Of a stretch of DNA of 64,000 nt, positions 42,543 to 52,092 are shown in pieces; within the stretch, counting starts at the first letter, position 1, and each line of letters begins with the position of its first letter. The position numbers and the translations under genes were made by a program. The notes under the pieces are model-generated. The model was not told the DNA's origin, searched no databases, and saw only the letters and a program-made list of their open reading frames with translations. The DNA comes from Loktanella atrilutea. Lineage in GTDB: Bacteria; Pseudomonadota; Alphaproteobacteria; Rhodobacterales; Rhodobacteraceae. The stretch is from positions 62,001 through 126,000 of the forward strand of contig NZ_FQUE01000001.1 of the NCBI RefSeq assembly GCF_900128995.1. The letters are read 5' to 3'.

Positions 42543-43462
42543 TGGTCGCCTACCTGATCCGCCGCCTGATCCAAAGCATCCTGATCCTGCTCGGCGTCAG
42601 CTTCATCACCTTCTTCCTGCTCTACGTCCTGCCCGCCGACCCTGTGCGCCAGATCGCAGGGCGGTCCGCCACGCCGCAGACGGTCGAGAACATCCGCACG
42701 CAACTCGGCCTCGACCAGCCGTTCATCGTGCAATACGGGCGCTACCTCGCCGGTCTGGTGCAGGGCGACATGGGCCGCAGCTATCTGCAGAAGACGGACG
42801 TGGCGACGTTGATCATGGCGCGGCTGCCTGCATCGCTGCTGCTGATGGTGGCAGGGATCGGGGCGGAGCTGGTGATCGGCCTGACCATGGGTGTCATTGC
42901 GGCGCTCTGGCGCGGCAGGGCGGTCGACAACGGGCTGATGATGACAAGCTTCGTCACCGTCAGCGCGCCGCAGTTCGTCGTGGCGCTGCTGCTGCTCTAC
43001 GTCTTCGCGGTGAAGCTCGGCTGGTTTCCTATCGGCGGCTACGGTACGCCCGCGCACCTCGTGCTGCCCGCGCTGACGCTCGGTATCCTCGGGTCCGGCT
43101 GGTATGCCCGGATGATGCGGTCGAGCATGGTCGAGGTGCTGCGCGCCGACTTCATCCGCACCGCCCGCGCCAAGGGCCTGAGCCGCGCCCGCGTGATCCT
43201 CCGCCACGCGCTGCCCAATGCCATCCTGCCGGTGATCGCCATGATCGGCATCGACATCGGCATCTTCATGGGCGGCATCGTCGTGGTGGAAGGCGTTTTC
43301 GGCTGGCCCGGCATCGGGCAACTGGCCTGGCAGGCGATCCAGCGCGTCGACATTCCGATCATCATGGGCGTCACGCTCGTCAGCGCCTGCGCAATCGTGA
43401 CCGGCAACCTGCTGGCCGACCTGATCGCGCCCCTGATCGACCCCCGCATCCGCATCCGCTAA
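42542..43462 (+). CDS. ABC transporter permease (DppB-like), amide operon
   Basis: A 306-residue permease starting MVAYLIRRLIQSILILLGVS, with VLPADPVRQIAGRSATPQTV near residue 35 and the EAA loop RTARAKGLSRARVILRHALP. The start overlaps the stop of the DppC-type gene by one base (TGATG), so it is translationally coupled. The last helix is followed by the DppB-type ending LIAPLIDPRIRIR. Confidence 0.93.
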   Translation: MVAYLIRRLIQSILILLGVSFITFFLLYVLPADPVRQIAGRSATPQTVENIRTQLGLDQPFIVQYGRYLAGLVQGDMGRSYLQKTDVATLIMARLPASLLLMVAGIGAELVIGLTMGVIAALWRGRAVDNGLMMTSFVTVSAPQFVVALLLLYVFAVKLGWFPIGGYGTPAHLVLPALTLGILGSGWYARMMRSSMVEVLRADFIRTARAKGLSRARVILRHALPNAILPVIAMIGIDIGIFMGGIVVVEGVFGWPGIGQLAWQAIQRVDIPIIMGVTLVSACAIVTGNLLADLIAPLIDPRIRIR

Positions 43463-43482
43463 CCCAACAGGAGAGAACCAAG

Positions 43483-45099
43483 ATGAAGAAACTTCTCGCA
43501 TCCACCGCCTTGATCGCGGCCCTCGCGCTGCCTGCCGTAGCAGAGCAGCACATGGACCCGAACGCGAAACCGGGCGGCAACATCACAGTGACCTACAAGG
43601 ACGACGTGGCGACGCTGGATCCGGCGATCGGCTACGACTGGCAGAACTGGTCGATGATCAAGTCGCTGTTCGACGGGCTGATGGATTACGAACCCGGCAC
43701 CACGACCCTGCGCCCGGGCCTGGCCGAAAGCTACGAGATCTCCGACGACGGCATGACCTTCACCTTCCACCTGCGCCCCGGTGTCAAGTTCCACAACGGG
43801 CGTGAGATGGTGGCCGAGGACGTGAAATACTCGCTCGACCGCGTGACCAACCCGGCGACGCAATCCCCCGGCGCGGGCTTCTTCGGCGCGATCGAGGGCT
43901 ACGACGCCGTCGCCTCCGGCGAGGCGGAGACCCTGTCCGGCGTCACCGTCGTCGATCCGCAGACCGTGCAGATCAAGCTGTCGCGCCCCGACGCCACCTT
44001 CTTGCACGTCATGGCGCTGAACTTCGCCTCGGTCGTCCCGCAAGAGGCGGTGGAGGCCGCCGGCGGCGACTTCGGCAAGCAGCCGGTGGGTACCGGTGCC
44101 TTCAAGCTTGGCGAATGGACCATCGGCCAGCGGCTGGTGTTCGAGAAGAACGCCGACTATTGGCGCGACGGGCTGCCCTATCTCGACACCGTGACCTTCG
44201 AGGTCGGGCAGGAGCCCATCGTGGCCCTGCTGCGCCTGCAGAACGGAGAGGTCGACGTGCCCGGCGACGGCATCCCGCCCGCCAAGTTCCAGGAGGTGAT
44301 GGCCGATCCCGAACAGGCGGCCCGCGTGGTCGAGGGCGGCCAGCTGCAGACCGGCTACATCACCCTGAACGTGACCACCCCGCCGCTGGATCAGGTCGAG
44401 GTCCGCAAGGCGATCAACATGGCGATCAACAAGGACCGCATCGTGCAGCTGATCAACGGCCGCGCGGTCCCCGCCAACCAGCCGCTGCCGCCGTCGATGC
44501 CGGGCTACACGACCGACTACGCAGGCTATGCCTACGACCCCGAGGCCGCGAAACAGATGCTGGCCGACGCGGGCCTGCCCGACGGGTTCGAGACGGAGCT
44601 TTACGTCATGAACACCGACCCCAACCCCCGCATCGCCCAGGCGATCCAGCAGGATCTCGCCGCGATCGGCGTGAACGCCTCCATCCAGTCCCTCGCGCAG
44701 GCCAACGTGATCGAGGCGGGCGGGGCCGGCACGGCGCCGATGATCTGGTCCGGCGGCATGGCCTGGATCGCGGACTTCCCCGATCCGTCCAACTTCTACG
44801 GGCCGATCCTGGGTTGCGCGGGTGCGGTCGAGGGCGGCTGGAACTGGTCGAAGTTCTGCGACGAGGCGCTGGACGCCGAGGCGACCGCCGCCGACTCCAT
44901 GGTCAGCCAGGAGGGCGAAGAGCGCCTGAAGATGTGGTCCGACGTCTACATGAAGGTGATGGAGGAGGCCCCCTGGGTGCCGGTGTTCAACGAGCAGCGC
45001 TACACGATGAAGTCGGCGCGGATGGGCGGCGACGACGCGCTTTACGTCGATCCGGTGTCGATCCCCGTCAACTACGACTACGTCTACGTGACGGACTGA
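43483..45099 (+). CDS. ABC transporter substrate-binding protein (family 5), amide operon
   Basis: A 538-residue SBP_bac_5 protein. The signal peptide (MKKLLASTALIAALALPAVA, cut before EQH) precedes PGGNITVTYKDDVATLDPAI and the core repeats LAESYEISDDGMTFTFHLRP and VKYSLDRVTNPATQSPGAGF. It would capture the transported molecule in the periplasm; most relatives bind peptides or glycosylated compounds, so calling it an amide binder rests on the operon. AGGAGAG precedes the start. The stop is followed by acetamidase five bases later. Confidence 0.92.
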   Translation: MKKLLASTALIAALALPAVAEQHMDPNAKPGGNITVTYKDDVATLDPAIGYDWQNWSMIKSLFDGLMDYEPGTTTLRPGLAESYEISDDGMTFTFHLRPGVKFHNGREMVAEDVKYSLDRVTNPATQSPGAGFFGAIEGYDAVASGEAETLSGVTVVDPQTVQIKLSRPDATFLHVMALNFASVVPQEAVEAAGGDFGKQPVGTGAFKLGEWTIGQRLVFEKNADYWRDGLPYLDTVTFEVGQEPIVALLRLQNGEVDVPGDGIPPAKFQEVMADPEQAARVVEGGQLQTGYITLNVTTPPLDQVEVRKAINMAINKDRIVQLINGRAVPANQPLPPSMPGYTTDYAGYAYDPEAAKQMLADAGLPDGFETELYVMNTDPNPRIAQAIQQDLAAIGVNASIQSLAQANVIEAGGAGTAPMIWSGGMAWIADFPDPSNFYGPILGCAGAVEGGWNWSKFCDEALDAEATAADSMVSQEGEERLKMWSDVYMKVMEEAPWVPVFNEQRYTMKSARMGGDDALYVDPVSIPVNYDYVYVTD

Positions 45100-45103
45100 T
45101 CGC

Positions 45104-46063
45104 ATGTGCAAGGCGTGCGACTACACGATCCACGGGGCCCAGCACCACTTCGGCTGGGACAACAGCATCGCCCCGGTGCAGCGGGTGGAGCCGGGTCAGA
45201 CGATCCTGTTCCACTGTCACGACAGTTCGGCGGGCCAGCTTGGCCCGTCGTCCACGGTGGCGGACGTCGCCACTCTCGACTTCGGCAAGATCAACCCGGT
45301 CTCGGGTCCGATCTGGATCGAGGGAGCGGAGCCGGGCGACGCGGTGAAGGTGACGCTCGACAGCTTCGCGCCACAGGTGCAGGACGGAAAGGGCTGGGGC
45401 TGGACCGCGAACATCCCGGGCTTCGGCCTGCTGGCGGACCAGTTCACCGAGCCCGCCCTGCACGTCTGGTCCTATGACCCGGGCAGCATGGCGCCGTCGC
45501 TCTTCGGCACGGAAGGCCGCGTGCCGCTGAAGCCCTTCGCCGGCACCATCGGCAACGCGCTGGCGGAACCGGGGCTGCATTCCATCGTCCCGCCACGGCG
45601 GGTCGGCGGCAATCTCGACATCCGCGATCTGTCGGCGGGGACGGTGCTTTACCTACCGGTCGAGGTCGCGGGCGCGCTGTTCAGCGTGGGCGACACCCAT
45701 GCGGCGCAGGGCGACGGAGAGGTCTGCGGCACGGCGATCGAGAGCCCGATGGACGTGGTCCTGACGCTCGACCTGGTAAAGGGAGCAAACCTGAAGACCC
45801 CGCGCTTCACCACGCCGGGGCCGGTGACGCGGCACCTGGACGCCAAGGGCTACGAAGTGACGACGGGCATCGGGCCGGACCTGATGGCCGCCGCCCGCGA
45901 CGCGGTGTCGGGGATGGTCGATCACCTCTGTGCCACGCGCGGCATGGCGGCGGTCGATGCCTACATGCTGGTCAGCACCTGCGGCGATTTGCGGATCTCC
46001 GAGATCGTGGACATGCCGAACTGGGTCGTCAGCTTCTACTTCCCGCGCTGCGTGTTCGAGTGA
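45104..46063 (+). CDS. Acetamidase/formamidase family protein
   Basis: A 319-residue enzyme of the FmdA/AmdA family that hydrolyses short amides to ammonia and an acid. Motifs visible are FHCHDSSAGQLGPSSTVADV, NPVSGPIWIEGAEPGDAVKV, and VGDTHAAQGDGEVCGTAIES, the last being the family active-site signature. The start has a GATCG context and no strong Shine-Dalgarno, so coupling to the binding protein four bases upstream is likely. Its presence between transport genes and under an AmiC/AmiR system makes short amides the best guess for the imported nutrient. The stop overlaps the ATPase gene start (GTGA). Confidence 0.9.
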   Translation: MCKACDYTIHGAQHHFGWDNSIAPVQRVEPGQTILFHCHDSSAGQLGPSSTVADVATLDFGKINPVSGPIWIEGAEPGDAVKVTLDSFAPQVQDGKGWGWTANIPGFGLLADQFTEPALHVWSYDPGSMAPSLFGTEGRVPLKPFAGTIGNALAEPGLHSIVPPRRVGGNLDIRDLSAGTVLYLPVEVAGALFSVGDTHAAQGDGEVCGTAIESPMDVVLTLDLVKGANLKTPRFTTPGPVTRHLDAKGYEVTTGIGPDLMAAARDAVSGMVDHLCATRGMAAVDAYMLVSTCGDLRISEIVDMPNWVVSFYFPRCVFE

Positions 46064-47838
46064 GCGTGGAGACGAAACAACGGACCGGGGCCGGGACGGC
46101 CCCGGACGACATTCTCTTGTCGGTGCGTGACCTCACCGTCTCGGTCCGCACGGACGCCGGCCTGCTGCCTTTGGTGAAGGATGTAACCTTCGATCTGAGA
46201 CGCGGCGAGACGCTGGCCATCGCGGGCGAAAGCGGGTCGGGCAAGTCGATCACCTCTCTCGCCATCATGGGCCTGCTGCCGCCGCCCGCGGTGCGGGTGA
46301 CCGGCGGCAGCGTGGCGCTGGGCGACCGCGTGCTGACCTCCCTGCCGGAAGGTCAGTTGCGCGCCCTGCGCGGCGACCGCATTGCGATGATCTTTCAGGA
46401 ACCGATGACCAGCCTGAACCCGGTGATGACCGTCGGCACCCAACTGGTCGAGGCGATCCGCGCCCATGCGCCAATGTCGCGGCGCAAGGCAAGGGTCAAG
46501 GCGCTGGACGCCCTGACCGCCGTGCGCCTGTCGGAGCCGGCGCGGCGGATGGACCAGTTTCCCCACGAACTCTCCGGCGGGATGCGTCAGCGCGTGATGA
46601 TCGCGATGGCGCTGGCGCTGAAGCCCGACGTGCTGATCGCGGACGAACCGACCACCGCGCTCGATGTCACCGTGCAGCGCGAGGTGCTGGACCTGCTGCG
46701 CGACCTGCAGCGCGACCGTGGCACCGCGATCCTGTTGATTACCCATGACATGGGCGTGGTGGCCGAAATGGCCGACCGCGTGGTCATCATGCGGCGCGGC
46801 GTCGTCGAGGAGACGGGGCCGGTGCGCCAGATCTTCGCCGCGCCCGCCAATCCCTATACCCGCGACCTGCTGGCCGCCGTGCCACGCATGGGGCAGGGCG
46901 GTGCGGCAATCGCCCGCCCGGACCGGCCGGTCGTGGCCGACCTGCGCGAGGTCGCCGTGCGCTACGATATTCGCGGCGGCATCCTGAACCGCGTGACACA
47001 CCGCGTCCACGCGGTCGAAGGGGTCGGGTTCGATATCCGCGCGGGTGAAACCCTCTCGCTCGTCGGCGAATCGGGCTGCGGCAAGTCCACCGTCGCCCGC
47101 GCCATCGTCGGCCTTGTCCCGCACGCCGGGCTGATCCGCGTTGGCGACCAGACCGTGGGCACGATGACCGCGCAGGCCCGCAAGCGGCTGAGCGCGGTCA
47201 CGCAGATCGTCTTTCAGGACCCGATGGCGGCGCTCGATTCCCGCATGACCGTGGGCGAGCAGATTGCGGAACCGTTGCTGATCCACAGCACGATGGACGC
47301 CACCGCGCGCCGCGCCCGCGCTGCGGACCTGATGGCGCGCGTCGGTCTGACGGAGGCGAAGCTGGACAACTACCCCCACGAATTCTCTGGCGGGCAGCGC
47401 CAGCGCATCTGCATCGCGCGCGCCCTCGCGCTGACACCGCAATTGATCGTGGCGGACGAAAGCGTTTCGGCGCTGGATGTGTCGGTGCAGGCCCGGGTGC
47501 TTGACCTGCTGCGGGCGCTGAAGGACGAATTCGGGATCGCCATGCTGTTCATCAGCCACGACATGGCGGTGGTCGAGAATATCTCTGATCGGGTCGCCGT
47601 GATGCAACTGGGACAGATCGTCGAGATCGGAAGCAGGGCGCAGATCTTCGGCAACCCGCAGCATCCCTATACCCGGCGCCTGATGGCGGCGGTGCCGGTG
47701 GCCGATCCGACCGCCGTGCGCGAGGCGACACCGCGGATGACCGGGGACATTCCGAACCCCGTGCATCCTGTCGGTGCCTCAATCGCCCGTCACCACTTGA
47801 TGGAAGTGGCCCCCGGCCATCTGGTGGCCGAGGGCTAG
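46060..47838 (+). CDS. Fused double ATP-binding protein (DppD-DppF-like), amide operon
   Basis: A 592-residue protein with two complete ABC ATPase domains. The first has Walker A GESGSGKSITSLA, signature [20 protein letters not shown] and Walker [15 protein letters not shown]; the second (from about residue 300) has [28 protein letters not shown] and LIVADESVSALDVS. In the second Walker B the usual DEP is DES, a mild change. It starts with GTG at 46060, overlapping the acetamidase stop. Fused DppDF-type ATPases are known (GsiA type). The final cysteine-rich region of oligopeptide ATPases is absent; the tail is short. Confidence 0.93.
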   Translation: MSVETKQRTGAGTAPDDILLSVRDLTVSVRTDAGLLPLVKDVTFDLRRGETLAIAGESGSGKSITSLAIMGLLPPPAVRVTGGSVALGDRVLTSLPEGQLRALRGDRIAMIFQEPMTSLNPVMTVGTQLVEAIRAHAPMSRRKARVKALDALTAVRLSEPARRMDQFPHELSGGMRQRVMIAMALALKPDVLIADEPTTALDVTVQREVLDLLRDLQRDRGTAILLITHDMGVVAEMADRVVIMRRGVVEETGPVRQIFAAPANPYTRDLLAAVPRMGQGGAAIARPDRPVVADLREVAVRYDIRGGILNRVTHRVHAVEGVGFDIRAGETLSLVGESGCGKSTVARAIVGLVPHAGLIRVGDQTVGTMTAQARKRLSAVTQIVFQDPMAALDSRMTVGEQIAEPLLIHSTMDATARRARAADLMARVGLTEAKLDNYPHEFSGGQRQRICIARALALTPQLIVADESVSALDVSVQARVLDLLRALKDEFGIAMLFISHDMAVVENISDRVAVMQLGQIVEIGSRAQIFGNPQHPYTRRLMAAVPVADPTAVREATPRMTGDIPNPVHPVGASIARHHLMEVAPGHLVAEG

Positions 47839-47849
47839 GCGTCAGTCGG

Positions 47850-49364
47850 TCAGCCGTGCCGCAGGTCTTCGGGCAGCAGGGCCGTGGGCATGTTCTGATA
47901 GCAGACCGGGCGCAGGAAACGCCGGATCGCGAGCGTGCCCACGGATGTCGCGCCGAAGTTCGTGCTGGCCGGGAAAGGCCCGCCGTGGACCATTGAATCC
48001 GCGACCTCGACCCCTGTCGGGAAGGCGTTGACCAGCAGACGACCGGCCTTGCGTTCCAGGATCGGGACCAGCTTCTGCCCGATGCCGGTATCGCCGTCAT
48101 CCATCTGCAGCGTGCAGGTCAACTGCCCATGCAGACCGCGGGCGACCGACAGCATCTCCTCGTCGGTGTCGGCGCGGATGACCACGCCGGCGGGGCCGAA
48201 CATCTCGATCGCGAGGTCTTCATTCGCCAGCCAGTCGGCGGCGCTGACGACGAACAGCGCGGGACCGGCCTTGCGCCCCTCTCCCGGTGCCTGCAGGCGG
48301 GTCGTCACGTTGGCCGCGCCAGAGATCGTTTCGACCCCCTTGCGATAACCCTCGGCGGTGCCGCCGGTCAGCATCGCAGCAGGCGCCACGTCCTTCAGCG
48401 CTGCCTCTGCCGCATCGATGAATGCATCGGCGTCAGCGTCCTTGATGACCACCACGCCGGGGTTGGTGCAGAACTGGCCGACGCCCATGGTCAGCGACCC
48501 GGCCCAGCCTTTGCCCGTCTCTGCCGCGCGGGCGGCAGAGGCTGCGGGCAGCACGAAGACCGGGTTGATCGCGCCGAGTTCACCGAAGAAGGGGATCGGT
48601 TCGGGCCGCGCCATGGCGAGGTCGAACAGCGCCTTGCCACCGCGGAACGACCCGGTGAAGCCTACCGCGCGCGTCAGCGGATGCTGCACCAACGCCTCGC
48701 CGGCCTCGTTGGTGTTGGACTGGACAAAGCCGAAAGTGCCTTTCGGCATGCCCGTCGTCTCCACCGCGGCGGCGATGGCCTGCGCCACGATCTCTCCCGT
48801 CGCGGGGTGGCCCGGATGACCCTTGTAGACAACGGGACAGCCCGCGGCGAGGGCGGCTGCGGTATCGCCCCCGGCGGTGGAAAAGGCGAGCGGGAAGTTC
48901 GACGCGCCGAAGACGGCCACAGGGCCCAGCGGGCGCTGGATCATCCGCAGGTCCGGGCGGGGCAGGGGCGCGCGGTCAGGCAGCGCGGCATCGAGGCGCA
49001 CATCGAGGTAGTCCGCCTTGCGGATGTGATCCGCGAACAGGCGCAACTGGCCCGTCGTGCGGCCACGTTCGCCGTTCAGACGCGCCTCGGGCAGGCCGGT
49101 CTCTGCCGTGCCGTAGGCGGTCAGATCGTCGCCTCGCGCCTCGATCTTGTCGGCGATGGCCTCCAGGAACGCGGCGCGCTCCTCGCGGCTGGTCCAGCCG
49201 TAGGTCTCGAATGCGGCCTCCGCCGCCTGCATGGCGGCATCGACCTCCGCCTTGCCGCCGGACTGGACGGTCACGGGATCGCCGGTGACGGGATCGGACT
49301 GAAACGTCGTGCCCCCCGCGACCCAGGCCCCGTCGATGTAATGGTTGCCGGTCAGCTTGGTCAT
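47850..49364 (-). CDS. 2,5-dioxovalerate (alpha-ketoglutaric semialdehyde) dehydrogenase
   Basis: A 504-residue NAD(P)-dependent aldehyde dehydrogenase. The catalytic cysteine lies in TMGVGQFCTNPGVVVI, the general-base glutamate in IPFFGELGAINPVF, and the cofactor region in GFTGSFRGGKALFDLA. The N terminus MTKLTGNHYIDGAWVAGGTT matches the long, class II/III KGSADHs of sugar and hydroxyproline pathways. It would oxidise the semialdehyde to 2-oxoglutarate, the last step of the Weimberg route encoded here. Start 49364 is 17 bases after the dehydrogenase gene stop. Confidence 0.9.
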   Translation of the reverse strand: MTKLTGNHYIDGAWVAGGTTFQSDPVTGDPVTVQSGGKAEVDAAMQAAEAAFETYGWTSREERAAFLEAIADKIEARGDDLTAYGTAETGLPEARLNGERGRTTGQLRLFADHIRKADYLDVRLDAALPDRAPLPRPDLRMIQRPLGPVAVFGASNFPLAFSTAGGDTAAALAAGCPVVYKGHPGHPATGEIVAQAIAAAVETTGMPKGTFGFVQSNTNEAGEALVQHPLTRAVGFTGSFRGGKALFDLAMARPEPIPFFGELGAINPVFVLPAASAARAAETGKGWAGSLTMGVGQFCTNPGVVVIKDADADAFIDAAEAALKDVAPAAMLTGGTAEGYRKGVETISGAANVTTRLQAPGEGRKAGPALFVVSAADWLANEDLAIEMFGPAGVVIRADTDEEMLSVARGLHGQLTCTLQMDDGDTGIGQKLVPILERKAGRLLVNAFPTGVEVADSMVHGGPFPASTNFGATSVGTLAIRRFLRPVCYQNMPTALLPEDLRHG

Positions 49365-49381
49365 GTCGTCTCTCTCCTTGG

Positions 49382-50305
49382 TCAGTCGTGAAATGCCGCC
49401 ACGGTGGTGCGGCGGCCCAGCATGAAGGCATCGGCTACATGCTGCAGGGGGCTGATGTCCACGTCGGACTGTCCAGCCTCGATCAGTTCGGCAAAGCGGT
49501 GGTAAAGGCCGGGATATTCCCCCGGGCCTTCGCACGTCTGCGCCATGCCGTCGATATGCAGTGTCGCCCCGCCATCTGTCAGCCTCAGTTGTCCAACGGT
49601 CGTATCCACCGTGATGTTCCAACTTTGCGGACCTTCCTGCCGCCAGTCGAAGGCGGCGTCGACCGTCATGCCGGCCGGTCCGGCGAACGAAAGGTCGGCG
49701 GCGATAGGCGTGTCCCGGTTTTCGGGGAACGACAGCGTGGCATCCGTCAGATGCACCGGGTTCGGCACGATCGCGGTCATGATCGACAGCGCGTTGATGC
49801 CGGGATCGAAAACGCCGAGCCCACCGGCCTGCCAGATCCAGTCCTGCCCCGGATGCCAACGGCGCACGTCTTCCTTCCAGTCGATCTGGACGTGCTTGAT
49901 CTGCGCATCGCGCAGATGCGCGCGGGCCTGCGCGACGCCAGCGGCCTCTCGCGAGTGCCACGTGGCGAAGAGCGTGACGCCCTTGGCCCGGGCGAGGCGT
50001 TCGAGCTTCAGCACCTCGGATACCGTGGCGCCGGGGGGCTTTTCCAGCATGACGTGCTTGCCTGCAGCTAAGGCCGCCGTGGCGATGTCGAAGCGCGGCA
50101 CGGGGGGCATGCAGAGCGACAGGACGTTGATGTCCGGGCGCGCGGTCAGCAGATCGGCCACGTCCGCGTGGTTTTCCACGTCGTCGATCCCGCCGGACCG
50201 GCTGACAGTCGCGGCCAGATGGAACGCGCCGCTGCTCGCGATTGCGGGAATATGCTGGTCGCGGGCAATCTTGCCGATGCCCAGCAGGGCGATCGGTTCG
50301 CTCAC
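49382..50305 (-). CDS. Gfo/Idh/MocA-type aldose 1-dehydrogenase (D-galactose/L-arabinose dehydrogenase-like)
   Basis: A 307-residue Rossmann-fold oxidoreductase. The N terminus EPIALLGIGKIARDQHIPAI and the motif GKHVMLEKPPGATVSEV resemble D-galactose/L-arabinose 1-dehydrogenases of the Gfo family; the catalytic lysine is in EKPP. It would oxidise the aldose to its lactone, first step of the pathway. I start at GTG 50305, which matches the family N terminus; another GTG at 50371 has a better ribosome binding site but adds 22 residues and overlaps the dehydratase. No separate lactonase gene is seen. Confidence 0.82.
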   Translation of the reverse strand: MSEPIALLGIGKIARDQHIPAIASSGAFHLAATVSRSGGIDDVENHADVADLLTARPDINVLSLCMPPVPRFDIATAALAAGKHVMLEKPPGATVSEVLKLERLARAKGVTLFATWHSREAAGVAQARAHLRDAQIKHVQIDWKEDVRRWHPGQDWIWQAGGLGVFDPGINALSIMTAIVPNPVHLTDATLSFPENRDTPIAADLSFAGPAGMTVDAAFDWRQEGPQSWNITVDTTVGQLRLTDGGATLHIDGMAQTCEGPGEYPGLYHRFAELIEAGQSDVDISPLQHVADAFMLGRRTTVAAFHD

Positions 50306-50339
50306 AAGCTGACGGCCGACACCGCCGGCCCCTGCGCCT

Positions 50340-52082
50340 CTAGTGACTGTCACGGGGCACCTCGTGTCCACGGTTGCCTTTCAGGATGGTGAAGTCGGCG
50401 CCGGTGTCGGCCCCTTCCACCATGTCCACGAACATCTTCGAATAACCTGACGTGAACATCGGCGCGGGCGGAGTCCATGCGGCCAGCCGCGCAGCCAGTT
50501 CCTCATCGGAAATATCCAGATGAATGCGCCGTGCCTCCACGTCCAGTTCGATCATGTCGCCGGTGCGCACGACAGCCAGCGGGCCACCGGCAGCGGCTTC
50601 TGGCGCGGTGTGCAGGACGACGGTGCCGTAGGCGGTGCCCGACATGCGGGCGTCGGAAATGCGGACCATGTCAGTGATACCCTTCTTCAGCACCTTGGGC
50701 GGCAGGCCCATGTTGCCGACCTCTGACATGCCGGGATAGCCCTTGGGGCCGCAGTTCTTCATCACCATGACGCAGGTCTCGTCGATGTCGAGCGCATCGT
50801 CGTTGATCCGCGCCTTGTAGTCGTCGATATCCTCGAACACTACGGCCCGCCCGCGATGCTTCATCAGGTGCGGGCTGGCGGCGGAGGGTTTCAGGACCGC
50901 GCCGTTCGGCGCGAGGTTGCCGCGCAGCACCGCGATGCCGCCGGAGGCCGCAAGCGCCTTTTCCACCGGCAGGATCACGTCGTCGTTCCAGTTCTGCGCG
51001 CCCTTGACCTCTTCCCCGATGGTGGTCCCTGAAACCGTCAGCGCGTCGTCGTGCAGCATTCCGGCCTCGGACAGGCGCTTCAGCACCACGGGCAGGCCGC
51101 CGGCGTAGAAGAACTCCTCCATCAGGTATTTGCCCGACGGCATCAGATTGACGATGGTGGGCACGTCGCGGCCGCAGCGGTCCCAGTCGTCCAGCGTCAC
51201 ATCGACGCCCACACGGCCCGCAAGGGCCAGCAGGTGTATCACCGCATTGGTCGATCCGCCGATCGCGCCGTTGCAGCGGATCGCGTTCTCGAATGCCTGT
51301 TTCGTCAGGATATCAGAGGGTTTCAGGTCGTCCTTCACCATCTGCACGATGCGCCGCCCGGTCAGCTGCGCCATGACGCGGCGGCGGCTGTCCACGCCGG
51401 GGATCGCGGCGTTGCCCGACAGGGCCATGCCAAGCGCCTCGGCCATGCTGGCCATCGTGCTGGCCGTGCCCATCGTGTTGCAGGTGCCCGACGAGCGGCT
51501 CATCGCCTGCTCGGCCTGCAGAAACTCCTCTTGGGTCATCTTCCCGGCCTTGATGTCCTCTGACATCTGCCAGAGCGCGGTGCCGGACCCGACCCGCTCG
51601 CCCCGGAACCAGCCGTTCAGCATCGGTCCGCCGGTGACGACGATGGAGGGAATGTCGGTCGATGCGGCGCCCATCATCAGCGAGGGCGTGGTCTTGTCGC
51701 AGCCCACCAGCAGCACGGCGCCGTCGATGGGCTGGGCGCGCATCACCTCCTCCACCGCCATGGCGGCGAGGTTGCGGTACATCATCGCCGTGGGGCGGAA
51801 GGTGTTCTCCGATGCACTGAACACCGGCACCTCGACGGGGAAACCGCCGGCCTCCCAGACGCCGGCCTTCACCTTTTCGGCCAGCTCGCGCAGGTGGCCG
51901 TTGCAAGGCGTCAGGTCGGACCATGTGTTCAGGATGCCGATCACCGGGCGGCCGTCGAACAGGTCGTCGGGGTAGCCCTGATTCTTCAGCCAGCCACGGT
52001 GATAGATGTTGTCGCGGGACGTGCCGCCATACCATTCCTGTGAACGCAGACGACGGGGCCAGGGGGCGGGGCTGAAGGTCAT
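50340..52082 (-). CDS. IlvD/Edd-family sugar-acid dehydratase (L-arabonate dehydratase-like)
   Basis: A 580-residue dehydratase. The three cysteines of the Fe-S cluster are in LTPCNGHLRELAEKV, VLLVGCDKTTPSLMM and SSGTCNTMGTASTM. The N terminus SQEWYGGTSRDNIYHRGWLK matches the L-arabonate/D-xylonate branch, which is shorter in the N-terminal part than dihydroxy-acid dehydratases of amino-acid synthesis. It would remove water from the aldonate to give the 2-keto-3-deoxy acid. It is between the gguC/araD1 gene and the dehydrogenase gene. Confidence 0.9.
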   Translation of the reverse strand: MTFSPAPWPRRLRSQEWYGGTSRDNIYHRGWLKNQGYPDDLFDGRPVIGILNTWSDLTPCNGHLRELAEKVKAGVWEAGGFPVEVPVFSASENTFRPTAMMYRNLAAMAVEEVMRAQPIDGAVLLVGCDKTTPSLMMGAASTDIPSIVVTGGPMLNGWFRGERVGSGTALWQMSEDIKAGKMTQEEFLQAEQAMSRSSGTCNTMGTASTMASMAEALGMALSGNAAIPGVDSRRRVMAQLTGRRIVQMVKDDLKPSDILTKQAFENAIRCNGAIGGSTNAVIHLLALAGRVGVDVTLDDWDRCGRDVPTIVNLMPSGKYLMEEFFYAGGLPVVLKRLSEAGMLHDDALTVSGTTIGEEVKGAQNWNDDVILPVEKALAASGGIAVLRGNLAPNGAVLKPSAASPHLMKHRGRAVVFEDIDDYKARINDDALDIDETCVMVMKNCGPKGYPGMSEVGNMGLPPKVLKKGITDMVRISDARMSGTAYGTVVLHTAPEAAAGGPLAVVRTGDMIELDVEARRIHLDISDEELAARLAAWTPPAPMFTSGYSKMFVDMVEGADTGADFTILKGNRGHEVPRDSH

Positions 52083-52092
52083 GGGCGTTTTC

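Noticed and set aside
43459-45111. 550-residue minus-strand open frame
   Set aside because: Antisense of the amide-operon binding protein gene, whose signal peptide and family motifs are clear.
46036-47766. 576-residue minus-strand open frame
   Set aside because: Antisense of the fused ATPase gene; His- and Arg-rich and without domain features.
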